Shown piece after piece: positions 1 through 6,800 of a stretch of 19,574 nucleotides of DNA (position 1 is its first letter; the number at the start of each line of letters is the position of its first letter). The position numbers were made by a program, and so were the translations under genes. The notes beneath the pieces were generated by a model. That model saw only the letters and a list, made by a program, of their open reading frames with translations. It did no database searches and had not been told where the DNA came from. This DNA is from Deltaproteobacteria bacterium UBA2385 (GTDB taxonomy: Bacteria > Myxococcota_A > UBA796 > UBA2385): positions 1 to 19,574 of the forward strand of contig DDSR01000447.1 in NCBI GenBank assembly GCA_002343455.1. Reading direction: 5' to 3'.

Positions 1-446
1 CGGCTGCCCCTGCCCCGGCGGCCGCCCCCGCCCAGGTCTGCGCCGACCCCGCCACGGTCCTCTTCCAGTGCCCGACCCGGGATGGGCAGTCGATCACCGT
101 CTGCGGCAGCCGGGGAGAGTCCCGCTGGCTGCGCTACCGTTACGGGACCCCCACCAAGGCCGAGCTGGTCTTCCCCGACACAGAGGCCGGCAGCGCCGAC
201 CGTTTCCGTGAGGAGGAGCGCACCTACCCCAGCTCCCAGGGCAATGTGCTCAGCTTCGAGAACGGTGGCTACACCTACGAGGTCACCGAGATGGCCGGCG
301 CCGGTGGCGAGAACGGTGAGGAGAACAACTTCGCCGGCGTGCGGGTCTTGAAGGGCGAGGAGCAGGTCTCGGCGATCCCCTGTTCGGCGCCGGCGACCTC
401 GAACTGGGAGGAGCTGGCCTGGGTGGTGCACCCGCCCTCGCCGTGA
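1..446 (+). CDS. 3' end of an unrecognised exported-type protein
   Basis: The frame is open from the left edge (first whole codon at base 3) to the TGA at 444-446, so the start lies outside the window. The visible part is about 147 residues. It opens with an Ala/Pro-rich stretch (AAPAPAAAPAQ) like the linker after a signal peptide or anchor, followed by a small domain with Cys in VCADP, FQCP, TVCGS and IPCS. The pattern 'LFQCPTRDGQSITVCGS' followed by 'RYRYGTP' resembles small periplasmic proteins of unknown function found in many proteobacteria, from memory only. Even Cys numbers and the linker suggest an extracytoplasmic location. I cannot assign a function. The next gene starts 24 bases downstream and no terminator is visible between them. 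Confidence 0.75.
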   Translation, partial: AAPAPAAAPAQVCADPATVLFQCPTRDGQSITVCGSRGESRWLRYRYGTPTKAELVFPDTEAGSADRFREEERTYPSSQGNVLSFENGGYTYEVTEMAGAGGENGEENNFAGVRVLKGEEQVSAIPCSAPATSNWEELAWVVHPPSP

Positions 447-470
447 GCGACCTGGGTTACTCTCCATCCC

Positions 471-1493
471 ATGGACCCTGGAAGCACCCGCCGCTTCGAG
501 ATGGAGCGAATGCTGACCCCGGACGTCGCCGTCGGTGACCTCGACGCGGCCTGGGCGCTGATGATCGGGCAGGTCGAGGGCCAGGTCCTGCTGGGCGGAG
601 GGCAGCCCGAGCGGCTGCTGCTCTGCCTGCCCGGGCTGGTCATGCACGCCCCGCTGCGCGGCGTCGCCCCGCTCGGTCAGGAGGGCTACCTCGTCGCCCT
701 GCACCGCGAGCTCGGCGGGGCCGAGGCCTGGGCCCGCTTCCGCGTGGGCGAGGCCCGGGTCCCCTCGGGCGAAGGCGGGCTGCGGCGCGCGGCCCTCTGC
801 CTGCAGCTCTGGTCCGACTCGGCGCGCTGGAAGGCCCGGATCCGCCCCTTCGGGACCAACACGCAGCGCCTGGGCGTCTGGCACGGCGACTGGGAGGAGC
901 TCGAAGGCCAGGGCCTGGACGACGCCCCCGACTGGCTGCGGGAGCGGCTGGACAGCGGCGAGTACGCCATCCGTTCGCGACCGCTTGGCGAGCCCGAGCC
1001 CGCCTCCGGCGAGATGGAGATGGCCCTGGAGATCCTGCCCGCGGTCTCGACCCCGCTGCCCGAGGACCCGCGCGAGATCCTGGTGGCCCTGCACGGCGCC
1101 ATCGATCGGGAGATCCTGGCCAAGGGCCTGCCGCACCCCTGGCTCTTCATCGTGCGCCCCGAGCATGTCGAGCGCTGGCATCTGATCAACCTCGGGGGGC
1201 TCCCCCTCGACGAGCTGGTCCGTAAGCTCTGCCAGCAGGACGCCGCCCTGGGCATGGTCGTCGTGAACAATGGGGTGGCCACCCTGCCCGACGGCAGCTC
1301 GAACCGCGCGATCATCAGCCTGGGCGAGGTCCGTCGGCGGCAGTCCCGGCGCATCGCACGCTTCGACGCGGACGGTTCGGCCTTTCACCCGGCGGTCTTC
1401 AGCGCGCCGGTCGAGGTGGAGCGATCCTGGGTCGAGGACCCGCCGCTGGTGGACTTCGAGCTGATGCAGGACCCGGAGGGGGTGGACGCCTGA
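471..1493 (+). CDS. Unrecognised 340-residue protein
   Basis: ATG start with no clear Shine-Dalgarno sequence in front; a second ATG at 501 (MERMLTP) is a possible alternative. The protein has no signal peptide and no membrane segment, so it should be cytoplasmic. It has an alternating pattern of Trp/Leu-rich strands and acidic stretches (for example 'WHGDWEELEGQGLDD' and 'PWLFIVRPEHVERWHLINL'), typical of a mixed alpha/beta fold. I recognise no catalytic motif. It is followed 28 bases later by another unknown gene on the same strand and probably belongs to the same transcription unit as the following genes. Codon use matches its neighbours. The coding call is firm; the function is unknown. 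Confidence 0.8.
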   Translation: MDPGSTRRFEMERMLTPDVAVGDLDAAWALMIGQVEGQVLLGGGQPERLLLCLPGLVMHAPLRGVAPLGQEGYLVALHRELGGAEAWARFRVGEARVPSGEGGLRRAALCLQLWSDSARWKARIRPFGTNTQRLGVWHGDWEELEGQGLDDAPDWLRERLDSGEYAIRSRPLGEPEPASGEMEMALEILPAVSTPLPEDPREILVALHGAIDREILAKGLPHPWLFIVRPEHVERWHLINLGGLPLDELVRKLCQQDAALGMVVVNNGVATLPDGSSNRAIISLGEVRRRQSRRIARFDADGSAFHPAVFSAPVEVERSWVEDPPLVDFELMQDPEGVDA

Positions 1494-1521
1494 GGGTGGG
1501 CCCGCGTTAGGCACGGCGGCG

Positions 1522-2058
1522 ATGACCTGCCTCGCCCTCCTCCTCGGTGACGCCGAGCGCCTGCCCTTCGCCGGCCACCTGCGGCTGCGCGCCGAGCATG
1601 GCCCGGTCGGGCTGACCCTGGCGGCGCGGGTCGGCCCCCGGGGCCAGGACGAGGCCAGCCTGCGGGCCTGCTTCGAGGCGGCCCAGGTCCTGCGCGAGGC
1701 GCTGCGCCCGGTGGTCGAGGCCGCCGCCGTGGATCGGCACGAGCCCCTGCGGCGGATGTGGGAGGCGCTGGATCCCGTCGCGGGTGAGGAGCTCAGCCTG
1801 CTGGCCCTCTCCTGGGACGCCGAGGGCCAGGCGATCGCCGGCGTGGGCCTGGACGCGGTCCTCGGCCGCAGCAAGGTCGGCCTCGCCCCGCTGGTCGGTC
1901 CAGGCCACCCGCTGCTGGCGCCCCCCGGCCGGCCCGCGCGCACACCCGGCGTGCTGACCCTGGAGCCCGGCACCCTGCTGGCGGTGATCGGCCTGCCGCC
2001 GGGCCTGTCGATGCCTCCTCCGGCCGAGCTCGATCGGCGCTGCGGGCTGCGGGCATGA
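1522..2058 (+). CDS. Unrecognised 178-residue protein, possibly a degenerate PP2C/SpoIIE-like domain
   Basis: ATG at 1522; the last four bases of the gene (ATGA) overlap the start of the next gene, so translation is probably coupled. The C-terminal half reads like the end of a PP2C or SpoIIE-type phosphatase: an Ala/Leu strand ending 'AGVGLDAVL', then 'LVGPGHPLL', then 'LEPGTLLAVIGLPPGL' in the place where active family members have a PGD...TDGL segment. The metal-binding Asp residues of true PP2C enzymes are not visible, so if the relationship is real the domain is inactive or strongly diverged. There is no signal peptide or membrane helix. The resemblance is by eye only and weak; the coding call rests on the overlap, codon bias and an intact frame. 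Confidence 0.7.
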   Translation: MTCLALLLGDAERLPFAGHLRLRAEHGPVGLTLAARVGPRGQDEASLRACFEAAQVLREALRPVVEAAAVDRHEPLRRMWEALDPVAGEELSLLALSWDAEGQAIAGVGLDAVLGRSKVGLAPLVGPGHPLLAPPGRPARTPGVLTLEPGTLLAVIGLPPGLSMPPPAELDRRCGLRA

Positions 2059-2786
2059 GCCCTCGCGAGGCTTTGGAGGCGGCCCGGGCCGAGGCCGCGG
2101 CCCTGGTGCAGGCCGGCGAGCCGCTGGAGCCCCTGCTGCGCCGCCTCGCCGAGCGCGACCGGGTGGCCCTGGCCGAGGTCGTGGTCGGCCCCCGCGCCCC
2201 GGGCTCAGCGGCCCTGGTGCGCGCTGCGTTGTTGGTGCTGCCGGCCCTGGAAGAGGCGATCGCCCCCAAGGCCCTCTACCAGCGCCTCGTCGCCCACTCG
2301 ACCGAGACCGCCGCCGAGGTGCTCGCCGCCGCCATCGGCCGCCACCCGGTGGCCAGCTGGGTGCTGCGCCTCTCGGTCGCGGTGGAGGGCCCTCGGGCCG
2401 GGCTGGACCACCTCCAGGCTACGCAGGGGCTGTCCTCCTTCCCCCGGGTCTGCCAGCTCTACGCCGAGGCCGGGCACGACGAGGGGCTGATCGCCGCCGC
2501 CGCGCTGCTGGCCCGGCCCGAGCTGGCCGCCGCCCTGGCCGCGGCCGGGCGCCTGGAGCCGGCGGCGCGCGCAATCGTCGGCACCCTGGCGGCGGTCCCC
2601 GACTCGCCCGTCCTGGCCTTCGCCGCCGCGGGCTGGGGGCCCGACCTGGAGCCGCTCCTGCTGGCCTGCGTGCGCAACCTGCGCGACGCCCGCACCGCCG
2701 ACGCCCTGGCCCCCTGGCTGCGCTCCTTCCCCCGGGCGCGCGCACTTCTCCTCGCGGTGCGTCCCGCTCTGCCCGCGTCGGGCTAA
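2055..2786 (+). CDS. Unrecognised 243-residue all-helical protein
   Basis: ATG at 2055 inside the stop of the previous gene (ATGA), indicating translational coupling. The sequence is almost entirely Ala/Leu/Glu/Arg-rich amphipathic helix in units of roughly 30-40 residues (for example 'LEPLLRRLAERDRVALAEVV', 'LYQRLVAHSTETAAEVLAAA', 'LIAAAALLARPELAAALAA'), like HEAT or TPR-type helical repeats, though no strict repeat consensus is visible. There is no signal peptide. Such proteins are usually scaffolds; the partner is unknown. It ends 10 bases before the molybdopterin oxidoreductase, so the two are probably co-transcribed. Helical composition in 70%-plus GC DNA can be misleading, so the fold statement is tentative. 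Confidence 0.75.
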   Translation: MSPREALEAARAEAAALVQAGEPLEPLLRRLAERDRVALAEVVVGPRAPGSAALVRAALLVLPALEEAIAPKALYQRLVAHSTETAAEVLAAAIGRHPVASWVLRLSVAVEGPRAGLDHLQATQGLSSFPRVCQLYAEAGHDEGLIAAAALLARPELAAALAAAGRLEPAARAIVGTLAAVPDSPVLAFAAAGWGPDLEPLLLACVRNLRDARTADALAPWLRSFPRARALLLAVRPALPASG

Positions 2787-2796
2787 TCTCCGGGCC

Positions 2797-4851
2797 ATGA
2801 CGGACCACGCTGCTCCAGACGCCCTCCACACCACCTGTCGCCTCTGCGAGGCCCGCTGCGGGCGCCTCGCCCACTTCGAGGCCGACGGTCGCCTCGTGCT
2901 GAGCCCCGATCCGCAGGATCCGGTGGCCGGCGCCTTCCCCTGCGCGGTGGCCGAGGAGAGCCCCCGGGCCCTGAACCACCCCCAGCGCCTGCTGGGGCCG
3001 ATGCGCCGCGACGCCTCGGGCAGCCTGGTCCCGGCCAGCTGGGAGGAGGCCTTCGCCGACATCGGGCAGCGGCTGGGCGCCTCGCGCTCCCGGCACGGGG
3101 CCCGCTCGCTGGGCCTGTACCTGGGCGAGAGCGTGCAGCGCCGCAGCCGCACCCTGGCCCGCAGCCTCGCCGTGGGCGTCGCGCTGGGCACCCCCAACAT
3201 CTTCTCGACGCTGAGCAACGGGGCCGGCCCCCGCCTGCGGATGACCGAGCTGATGCTCGGACAGGCGACGCCGCTGCTCGCCGACGTCGGTCGGGCCCAC
3301 TACGTCCTGGTCCTGGGCGAGGACCCGCTGGAGCGCGACTGGGGCCCGCTGCAGGCTGGCGCCACCCAGGGCGAGGCCCTGCGCTTCTCGCGCAAGACCA
3401 AGGGCACCAAGCTGGTGGTCGCCTCGCCGCGCAAGGGGCCGCTGGCCGATCAGGCCGATCAGCACCTCGCCATCCACCCCGGCACCGAGGGCTGGCTGCT
3501 GCTCGGGCTGCTCTCGGCCATCGTCAAGGGCGGCTGGACGGACGCACAGTACCTCCGCGACTACAGCCTCGACCTGGAGCGGCTCAGCGCGGTGTTGTCT
3601 GCGTTCCCGGCCGAGCGCTGCGCCGAGGCCTGCGGCATCGAGCCCGCCCAGCTCGCCGGCGTGGCCCTGAAGTTCTCCCGTGCGGCGATGGCTGTCGTCC
3701 ACCCGGGCCACGGCTGCTTCAGCGGTGAGCTGGGCTCCGTCGCTGCCTGGGCCTGGATCTGTCTGCACACGGTCACCGCCAACATGCTGCGGCCCGGCGG
3801 CATCTACGCCCACCCCGGCCTGGTCGACCTGCAGCTCGCCATCCAGGCGGTGCGGACCGAGGACGCGCCGCGCACCCGGGTCGGCGGGCACCCCCTCCTC
3901 CTCCTCCAGGCCCCTGGCGCCGCCCTGGCCGACGAGGCCCTCAGCCCCGGCGACGAGCAGCTCCGGGCCCTGATCTGTGTCGAGGGCGATCCCCTGCTGG
4001 ACCAGCCCGACAGCGCCCGCGGCGCCCAGGCCCTGCGCGGCCTGGATCTGTTGGTCTGTCTGTCCTCCTGGCGCAGCCCGGCGACCGAGCACGCCCACTG
4101 GATCCTGCCCGTCGCCCACCCCTGGGAGGAGGAGGAGCTGCACCTGCTCGACAACACCCAGATGCCGGTGGATCTGCTCGCGCAGGCGCCGGCCCTGGTC
4201 GATCCTCCCGAGGGCGCCCGTTCGAGTGAACAGATCCTGCGGGCCATCGTCCGCGCCGCCCACCCCGGGGCCCGCGGCAGCGTCTTCGGGGCCCACTTCG
4301 CCTTTGTCGCCCGCTTCCTGGCCGGCGCCGAGCTGGGTCCCTGGGAGGAGCGGCTCGTCGACTGGGTCGGCGGCATCGAGCTCGAGGCCCTCGCCCCGCC
4401 GCCGCACCGCATCCACAAGGGCGACACCAACCGCGCCGAGTGGCGGGTCGGCCACGACGACGGCCGGATCCGGCTGGTCCCGCCGGAGATCGAGCCCCTG
4501 CTCGCCTCGCTGGAGCCGATGCCCGTCGATCCCGAGCTGCGCCTGCGCCTGCGCACCTCCGCCCGCGGCACCCGCGCGCCGGACCCCCTGCACCTGCCCC
4601 CGGGCGGCGATCCCGGCCTGCGGGTGCATCCGGACCTCGGCCTGCCCGAGGGGGCGCGGGTCCAGGTCCGTACACGGTACGGACGCATCGCGGCGACCGT
4701 ACGGCTGGACCCGCGGCTGCGGCCCGACACGGTGGACCTGCCGATGGGGTTCTCGGCCGACGCGATGGCGCTGCTGTCGGCCGAGCTGCGGGACGCGCTG
4801 ACCGGCGCGGCGCGGCTGGACGGGCTGGCCTGTGCGGTGGAGCTGGGCTGA
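2797..4851 (+). CDS. Molybdopterin-dependent oxidoreductase (DMSO reductase/formate dehydrogenase superfamily)
   Basis: ATG at 2797, 10 bases after the previous stop; 684 residues, short of the usual 700-1000 of the family. The N-terminus has the [4Fe-4S] pattern C14-x2-C17-x3-C21, with C49 as the fourth ligand. The body follows the MopB layout: 'LGTPNIFSTLSNG' where the Mo-ligand loop lies, then 'HYVLVLGEDPLE', 'ALICVEGDPL' and 'WILPVAHPWEEEE'. The C-terminal pterin-dinucleotide domain begins near residue 595 ('LHLPPGGDPGLRVHPDLGLP', 'GARVQVRTRYGRI'). The Lys/Arg that usually follows the fourth Cys (C-x-K/R-G) is absent: the sequence is 'PCAVAEE'. The Mo ligand position seems to be Ser or Asn rather than Cys or Sec. 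No twin-arginine signal is visible, so it is likely cytoplasmic. Substrate and electron partner are unknown; no electron-transfer subunit gene is nearby. Confidence 0.88.
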   Translation: MTDHAAPDALHTTCRLCEARCGRLAHFEADGRLVLSPDPQDPVAGAFPCAVAEESPRALNHPQRLLGPMRRDASGSLVPASWEEAFADIGQRLGASRSRHGARSLGLYLGESVQRRSRTLARSLAVGVALGTPNIFSTLSNGAGPRLRMTELMLGQATPLLADVGRAHYVLVLGEDPLERDWGPLQAGATQGEALRFSRKTKGTKLVVASPRKGPLADQADQHLAIHPGTEGWLLLGLLSAIVKGGWTDAQYLRDYSLDLERLSAVLSAFPAERCAEACGIEPAQLAGVALKFSRAAMAVVHPGHGCFSGELGSVAAWAWICLHTVTANMLRPGGIYAHPGLVDLQLAIQAVRTEDAPRTRVGGHPLLLLQAPGAALADEALSPGDEQLRALICVEGDPLLDQPDSARGAQALRGLDLLVCLSSWRSPATEHAHWILPVAHPWEEEELHLLDNTQMPVDLLAQAPALVDPPEGARSSEQILRAIVRAAHPGARGSVFGAHFAFVARFLAGAELGPWEERLVDWVGGIELEALAPPPHRIHKGDTNRAEWRVGHDDGRIRLVPPEIEPLLASLEPMPVDPELRLRLRTSARGTRAPDPLHLPPGGDPGLRVHPDLGLPEGARVQVRTRYGRIAATVRLDPRLRPDTVDLPMGFSADAMALLSAELRDALTGAARLDGLACAVELG

Positions 4852-4859
4852 AACCGGCG

Positions 4860-4882
4860 TCAGGTATTGCCTTTTGCCATTT
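4860..4882 (+). repeat. Left terminal inverted repeat
   Basis: Outer part TCAGGTATT and inner part TGCCATTT, separated by GCCTTT. It pairs with 4990-5012. Confidence 0.6.
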
Positions 4883-4989
4883 ACTATGCGCACGGGCAGC
4901 TGATCGAGCCCTCGCGAGACCCTGGTTTCGGGGCCCCGCGGACCTCGCTTCGAGGGCCAGGGACCCCCGATACAGCCATCCGAGCCGCG

Positions 4990-5012
4990 AAATGGCAATT
5001 GATAATACCTGA
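4990..5012 (-). repeat. Right terminal inverted repeat
   Basis: Read on the minus strand it gives TCAGGTATT, the spacer ATCAAT, then TGCCATTT. Both outer and inner blocks match the left arm exactly; only the central six bases differ. Confidence 0.6.
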
Positions 5013-5040
5013 CACCGCGTTCAGGACCGCTCACCCACCC

Positions 5041-6639
5041 TCAATCCGCCGACAGCTCCAGCGCGTTGCTGACGTCGACCATGTCGTCGTCCTCGGTCAC
5101 GTCGTCCATCTCCACGCCGGCCTCGGCGACGGCGCCGTCCCAATTGATGCCGGGCAGGCGCGGCACGACCTCGAACGGCCGCGCCTCGACCAGCTGGCTG
5201 CGCGCGTGGGTCAGCACGTCGAGGATCTCGACCCCGCCGGAGAGGCCGTTGCTGCTGCGGCCCAGGCCGACGTTGGCGAGGCGGATGCTGGCCCCGATGG
5301 TGCCGCGGTTGAGGTTGAGCGCGCCGGTGCGCAGGCGGTCGGCGATCTCGGGCAGCAGGGGGTTGTCGGGGGCGGTGAAGACGCTGGTGGCGAGGCGGAA
5401 GCTGGCCTGGTTGTGCAGGGCGGCGGCCTCCTCCCAGCTCTTGACCTTGTAGAGCAGCAGGGTCGGCCCGGGCGGCTCCTCGTCGAGGAAGGGGGCGCCG
5501 TTGTCCCAGTTGACCCGGTAGATCGCCGGCCGGACGTAGAAGCCCCGGCGCGAGGGGTTGTCGTGGGCGGCCTCGCAGAGCGGGATGTGGCCCTTGGCGG
5601 TCAGCGAGCGCGAGAAGCGGCGGTAGCGGGTCCGCATGTTCTCGCTGATGACGGGGCCCATGAAGACGTCGTCGTCGGTGGCGTAGCCGATGCTGAGCCG
5701 CAGGGTGCGGCGGACGAGGTGCTCGACGAAGGCCTGGTAGATGCCCTCGGTCACGAGCACGCGGCCGGTGCTGTTGTGGCGCTGGCCGGCGGTCAGGAAG
5801 GCGCCGACCATGACCTCGTAGACGGCGCGATCGAGCTCGGCGTCGTCGAGCACGATGGCGGTGCCCGAGCCGCCCATCTGCAGGTGCATCGGGAGCTCGG
5901 GGCGGTCGACGGTGGCCTGGCAGATGGCCGAGGCGGTGGCGAAGGAGCCGGTGAAGAGCAGGGCGTCGATGCCGTGGTTGGCGACGAGGCGCTGGCCGAT
6001 GACGCTGCCGGGGCCCTGCACCAGGTTGAAGACGCCCCGCGGCAGGCGGCTGCGGTCCCAGAGCTCGGCGATGGCCTGGCCGACGCCCGGGGTGAACTTG
6101 CTGGGCTTGAAGACGACGGCGTTGCCGGCCAGGATGGCGGCGGCGATCTGCTGGGCCGGCAGCAGCAGCGGCAGGTTGTAGGGGGCCAGCACCGCCACGA
6201 CGCCGCGGGGCAGCGCGTCGCTGCGGGCGCCGATCTCCTCGATGACGCGGGGGAGGAGGCGGCGGGTGCCCTCTTCAAGGAAGAGGTCGAGCGCGCGGAT
6301 GGTGGCGACGACCTCCTGCCGGGCCTCCCAGAGGGGCTTGCCGACCTCGCGCGAGATCTGGCGAGCGCTGCGCTCTTGAAAGCGGGCGAGCTGGTCGCGG
6401 AAGCGGCGGACGGCCCCGGCCCGGTCGGCCAGCGGCACGCGGCGCCAGTTGCGGGCCCCGCGGGTGGCGAAGTCGACGGCTTCGTCGGCGCTGCTCTCGG
6501 AGAAGGGGAAGCGCCCCAGGACGTCGGCCCGATCTCCGGGGTTGACCCCGTTGATGTAGCCGTCGACCACCTCGGGCTTGAGGAAGGAGCCGTGGATGTA
6601 ATCGCCCCTCCGGAGCATCCTCTCGCGGGAGTCGTCCAC
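5041..6639 (-). CDS. Aldehyde dehydrogenase superfamily protein (AstD-like), predicted catalytically inactive
   Basis: GTG start at 6639, chosen because AGGAGG (6649-6644) lies 4 bases upstream; 532 residues against about 490 for succinylglutamate-semialdehyde dehydrogenase (AstD), which it resembles throughout. NAD-binding features are kept: 'APYNLP' (Asn of the oxyanion hole), 'VVFKPSKFTPG' and 'LLFTGSFATA'. The two catalytic residues are not. The general-base Glu of 'LEMGG' is Gln254 ('LQMGGSG', codon 5880-5878), and the nucleophilic Cys of 'AGQRCT' is His288 ('AGQRHNS', codon 5778-5776). Their 34-residue spacing equals that of Glu268/Cys302 in the family, so the alignment is secure. The C-terminus carries an extra acidic tail ('DDVTEDDDMVDV'). 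A structural, regulatory or NAD-sensing role is more likely than aldehyde oxidation; that is inference. It is divergent from the cystathionine beta-synthase gene. Confidence 0.9.
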   Translation of the reverse strand: MDDSRERMLRRGDYIHGSFLKPEVVDGYINGVNPGDRADVLGRFPFSESSADEAVDFATRGARNWRRVPLADRAGAVRRFRDQLARFQERSARQISREVGKPLWEARQEVVATIRALDLFLEEGTRRLLPRVIEEIGARSDALPRGVVAVLAPYNLPLLLPAQQIAAAILAGNAVVFKPSKFTPGVGQAIAELWDRSRLPRGVFNLVQGPGSVIGQRLVANHGIDALLFTGSFATASAICQATVDRPELPMHLQMGGSGTAIVLDDAELDRAVYEVMVGAFLTAGQRHNSTGRVLVTEGIYQAFVEHLVRRTLRLSIGYATDDDVFMGPVISENMRTRYRRFSRSLTAKGHIPLCEAAHDNPSRRGFYVRPAIYRVNWDNGAPFLDEEPPGPTLLLYKVKSWEEAAALHNQASFRLATSVFTAPDNPLLPEIADRLRTGALNLNRGTIGASIRLANVGLGRSSNGLSGGVEILDVLTHARSQLVEARPFEVVPRLPGINWDGAVAEAGVEMDDVTEDDDMVDVSNALELSAD

Positions 6640-6800
6640 GCAGCCTCCTGCCCAGGCGGAGGCGCGGCCGCCGTCCTCGGGTCGTCGCGGCAGTATAGCC
6701 GCTGCGCTGGCAGGCGGCCCGGGGGCTCGCGCCGGGCCCGCGTGGCCCCGGACGCCTCGCGCGGCTAAGGGCGCCCCGCTTGAACGCCAGGAGACTCGGC
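6640..6800. promoter_or_regulatory. Divergent intergenic region between the aldehyde dehydrogenase-like gene and the cystathionine beta-synthase gene
   Basis: 161 bp separate the two divergent starts, so promoters for both must lie here or overlap the genes. On the minus strand, 6697-6692 reads TATACT, a good -10 match that would place the start of transcription about 45 bases before the GTG at 6639; I see no good -35 partner. For the plus-strand gene no convincing promoter can be picked by eye. AGGAG at 6789-6793 is its ribosome binding site. Confidence 0.35.

Larger units (their letters stand above)
4860..5012. mobile_element. MITE-like element with 23-bp imperfect terminal inverted repeats
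   Basis: The left end (4860-4882) and the reverse complement of the right end (4990-5012) share TCAGGTATT, then six unlike bases, then TGCCATTT, at the same spacing. Weak matching extends a few bases outwards (CGGCG against CGGTG), to about 4855-5017. The interior is GC-rich with nested complementary segments, for example CCCTGG near 4919-4924 and CCAGGG near 4957-4962, so a single strand could fold into a long hairpin. There is no transposase frame inside. A non-autonomous transposon remnant or a dispersed palindromic repeat is the best reading. A terminator for the two convergent genes is possible but the long interior and missing T-run argue against a classical one. Confidence 0.55.
4852..5040. 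other. Convergent intergenic gap filled mainly by a small inverted-repeat element
   Basis: This 189-bp gap lies between the stop of the molybdopterin oxidoreductase gene (plus) and the stop of the aldehyde dehydrogenase-like gene (minus). It carries no credible gene. Most of it is the 153-bp inverted-repeat element annotated separately; its arms are markedly AT-rich compared with the surrounding sequence. Confidence 0.8.

Noticed and set aside
2419..5034. An 871-codon open frame on the minus strand opposite the molybdopterin oxidoreductase gene
   Set aside because: It is low-complexity Gly/Arg/Gln/Ala sequence typical of the antisense of a GC-rich gene, and the plus strand encodes a clear protein family over the same bases.
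4867..6768. A 633-codon plus-strand open frame opposite the aldehyde dehydrogenase-like gene
   Set aside because: Composition is Gly/Ala/Val/Asp-rich without domain signature; the minus strand has the conserved family sequence and a good ribosome binding site.
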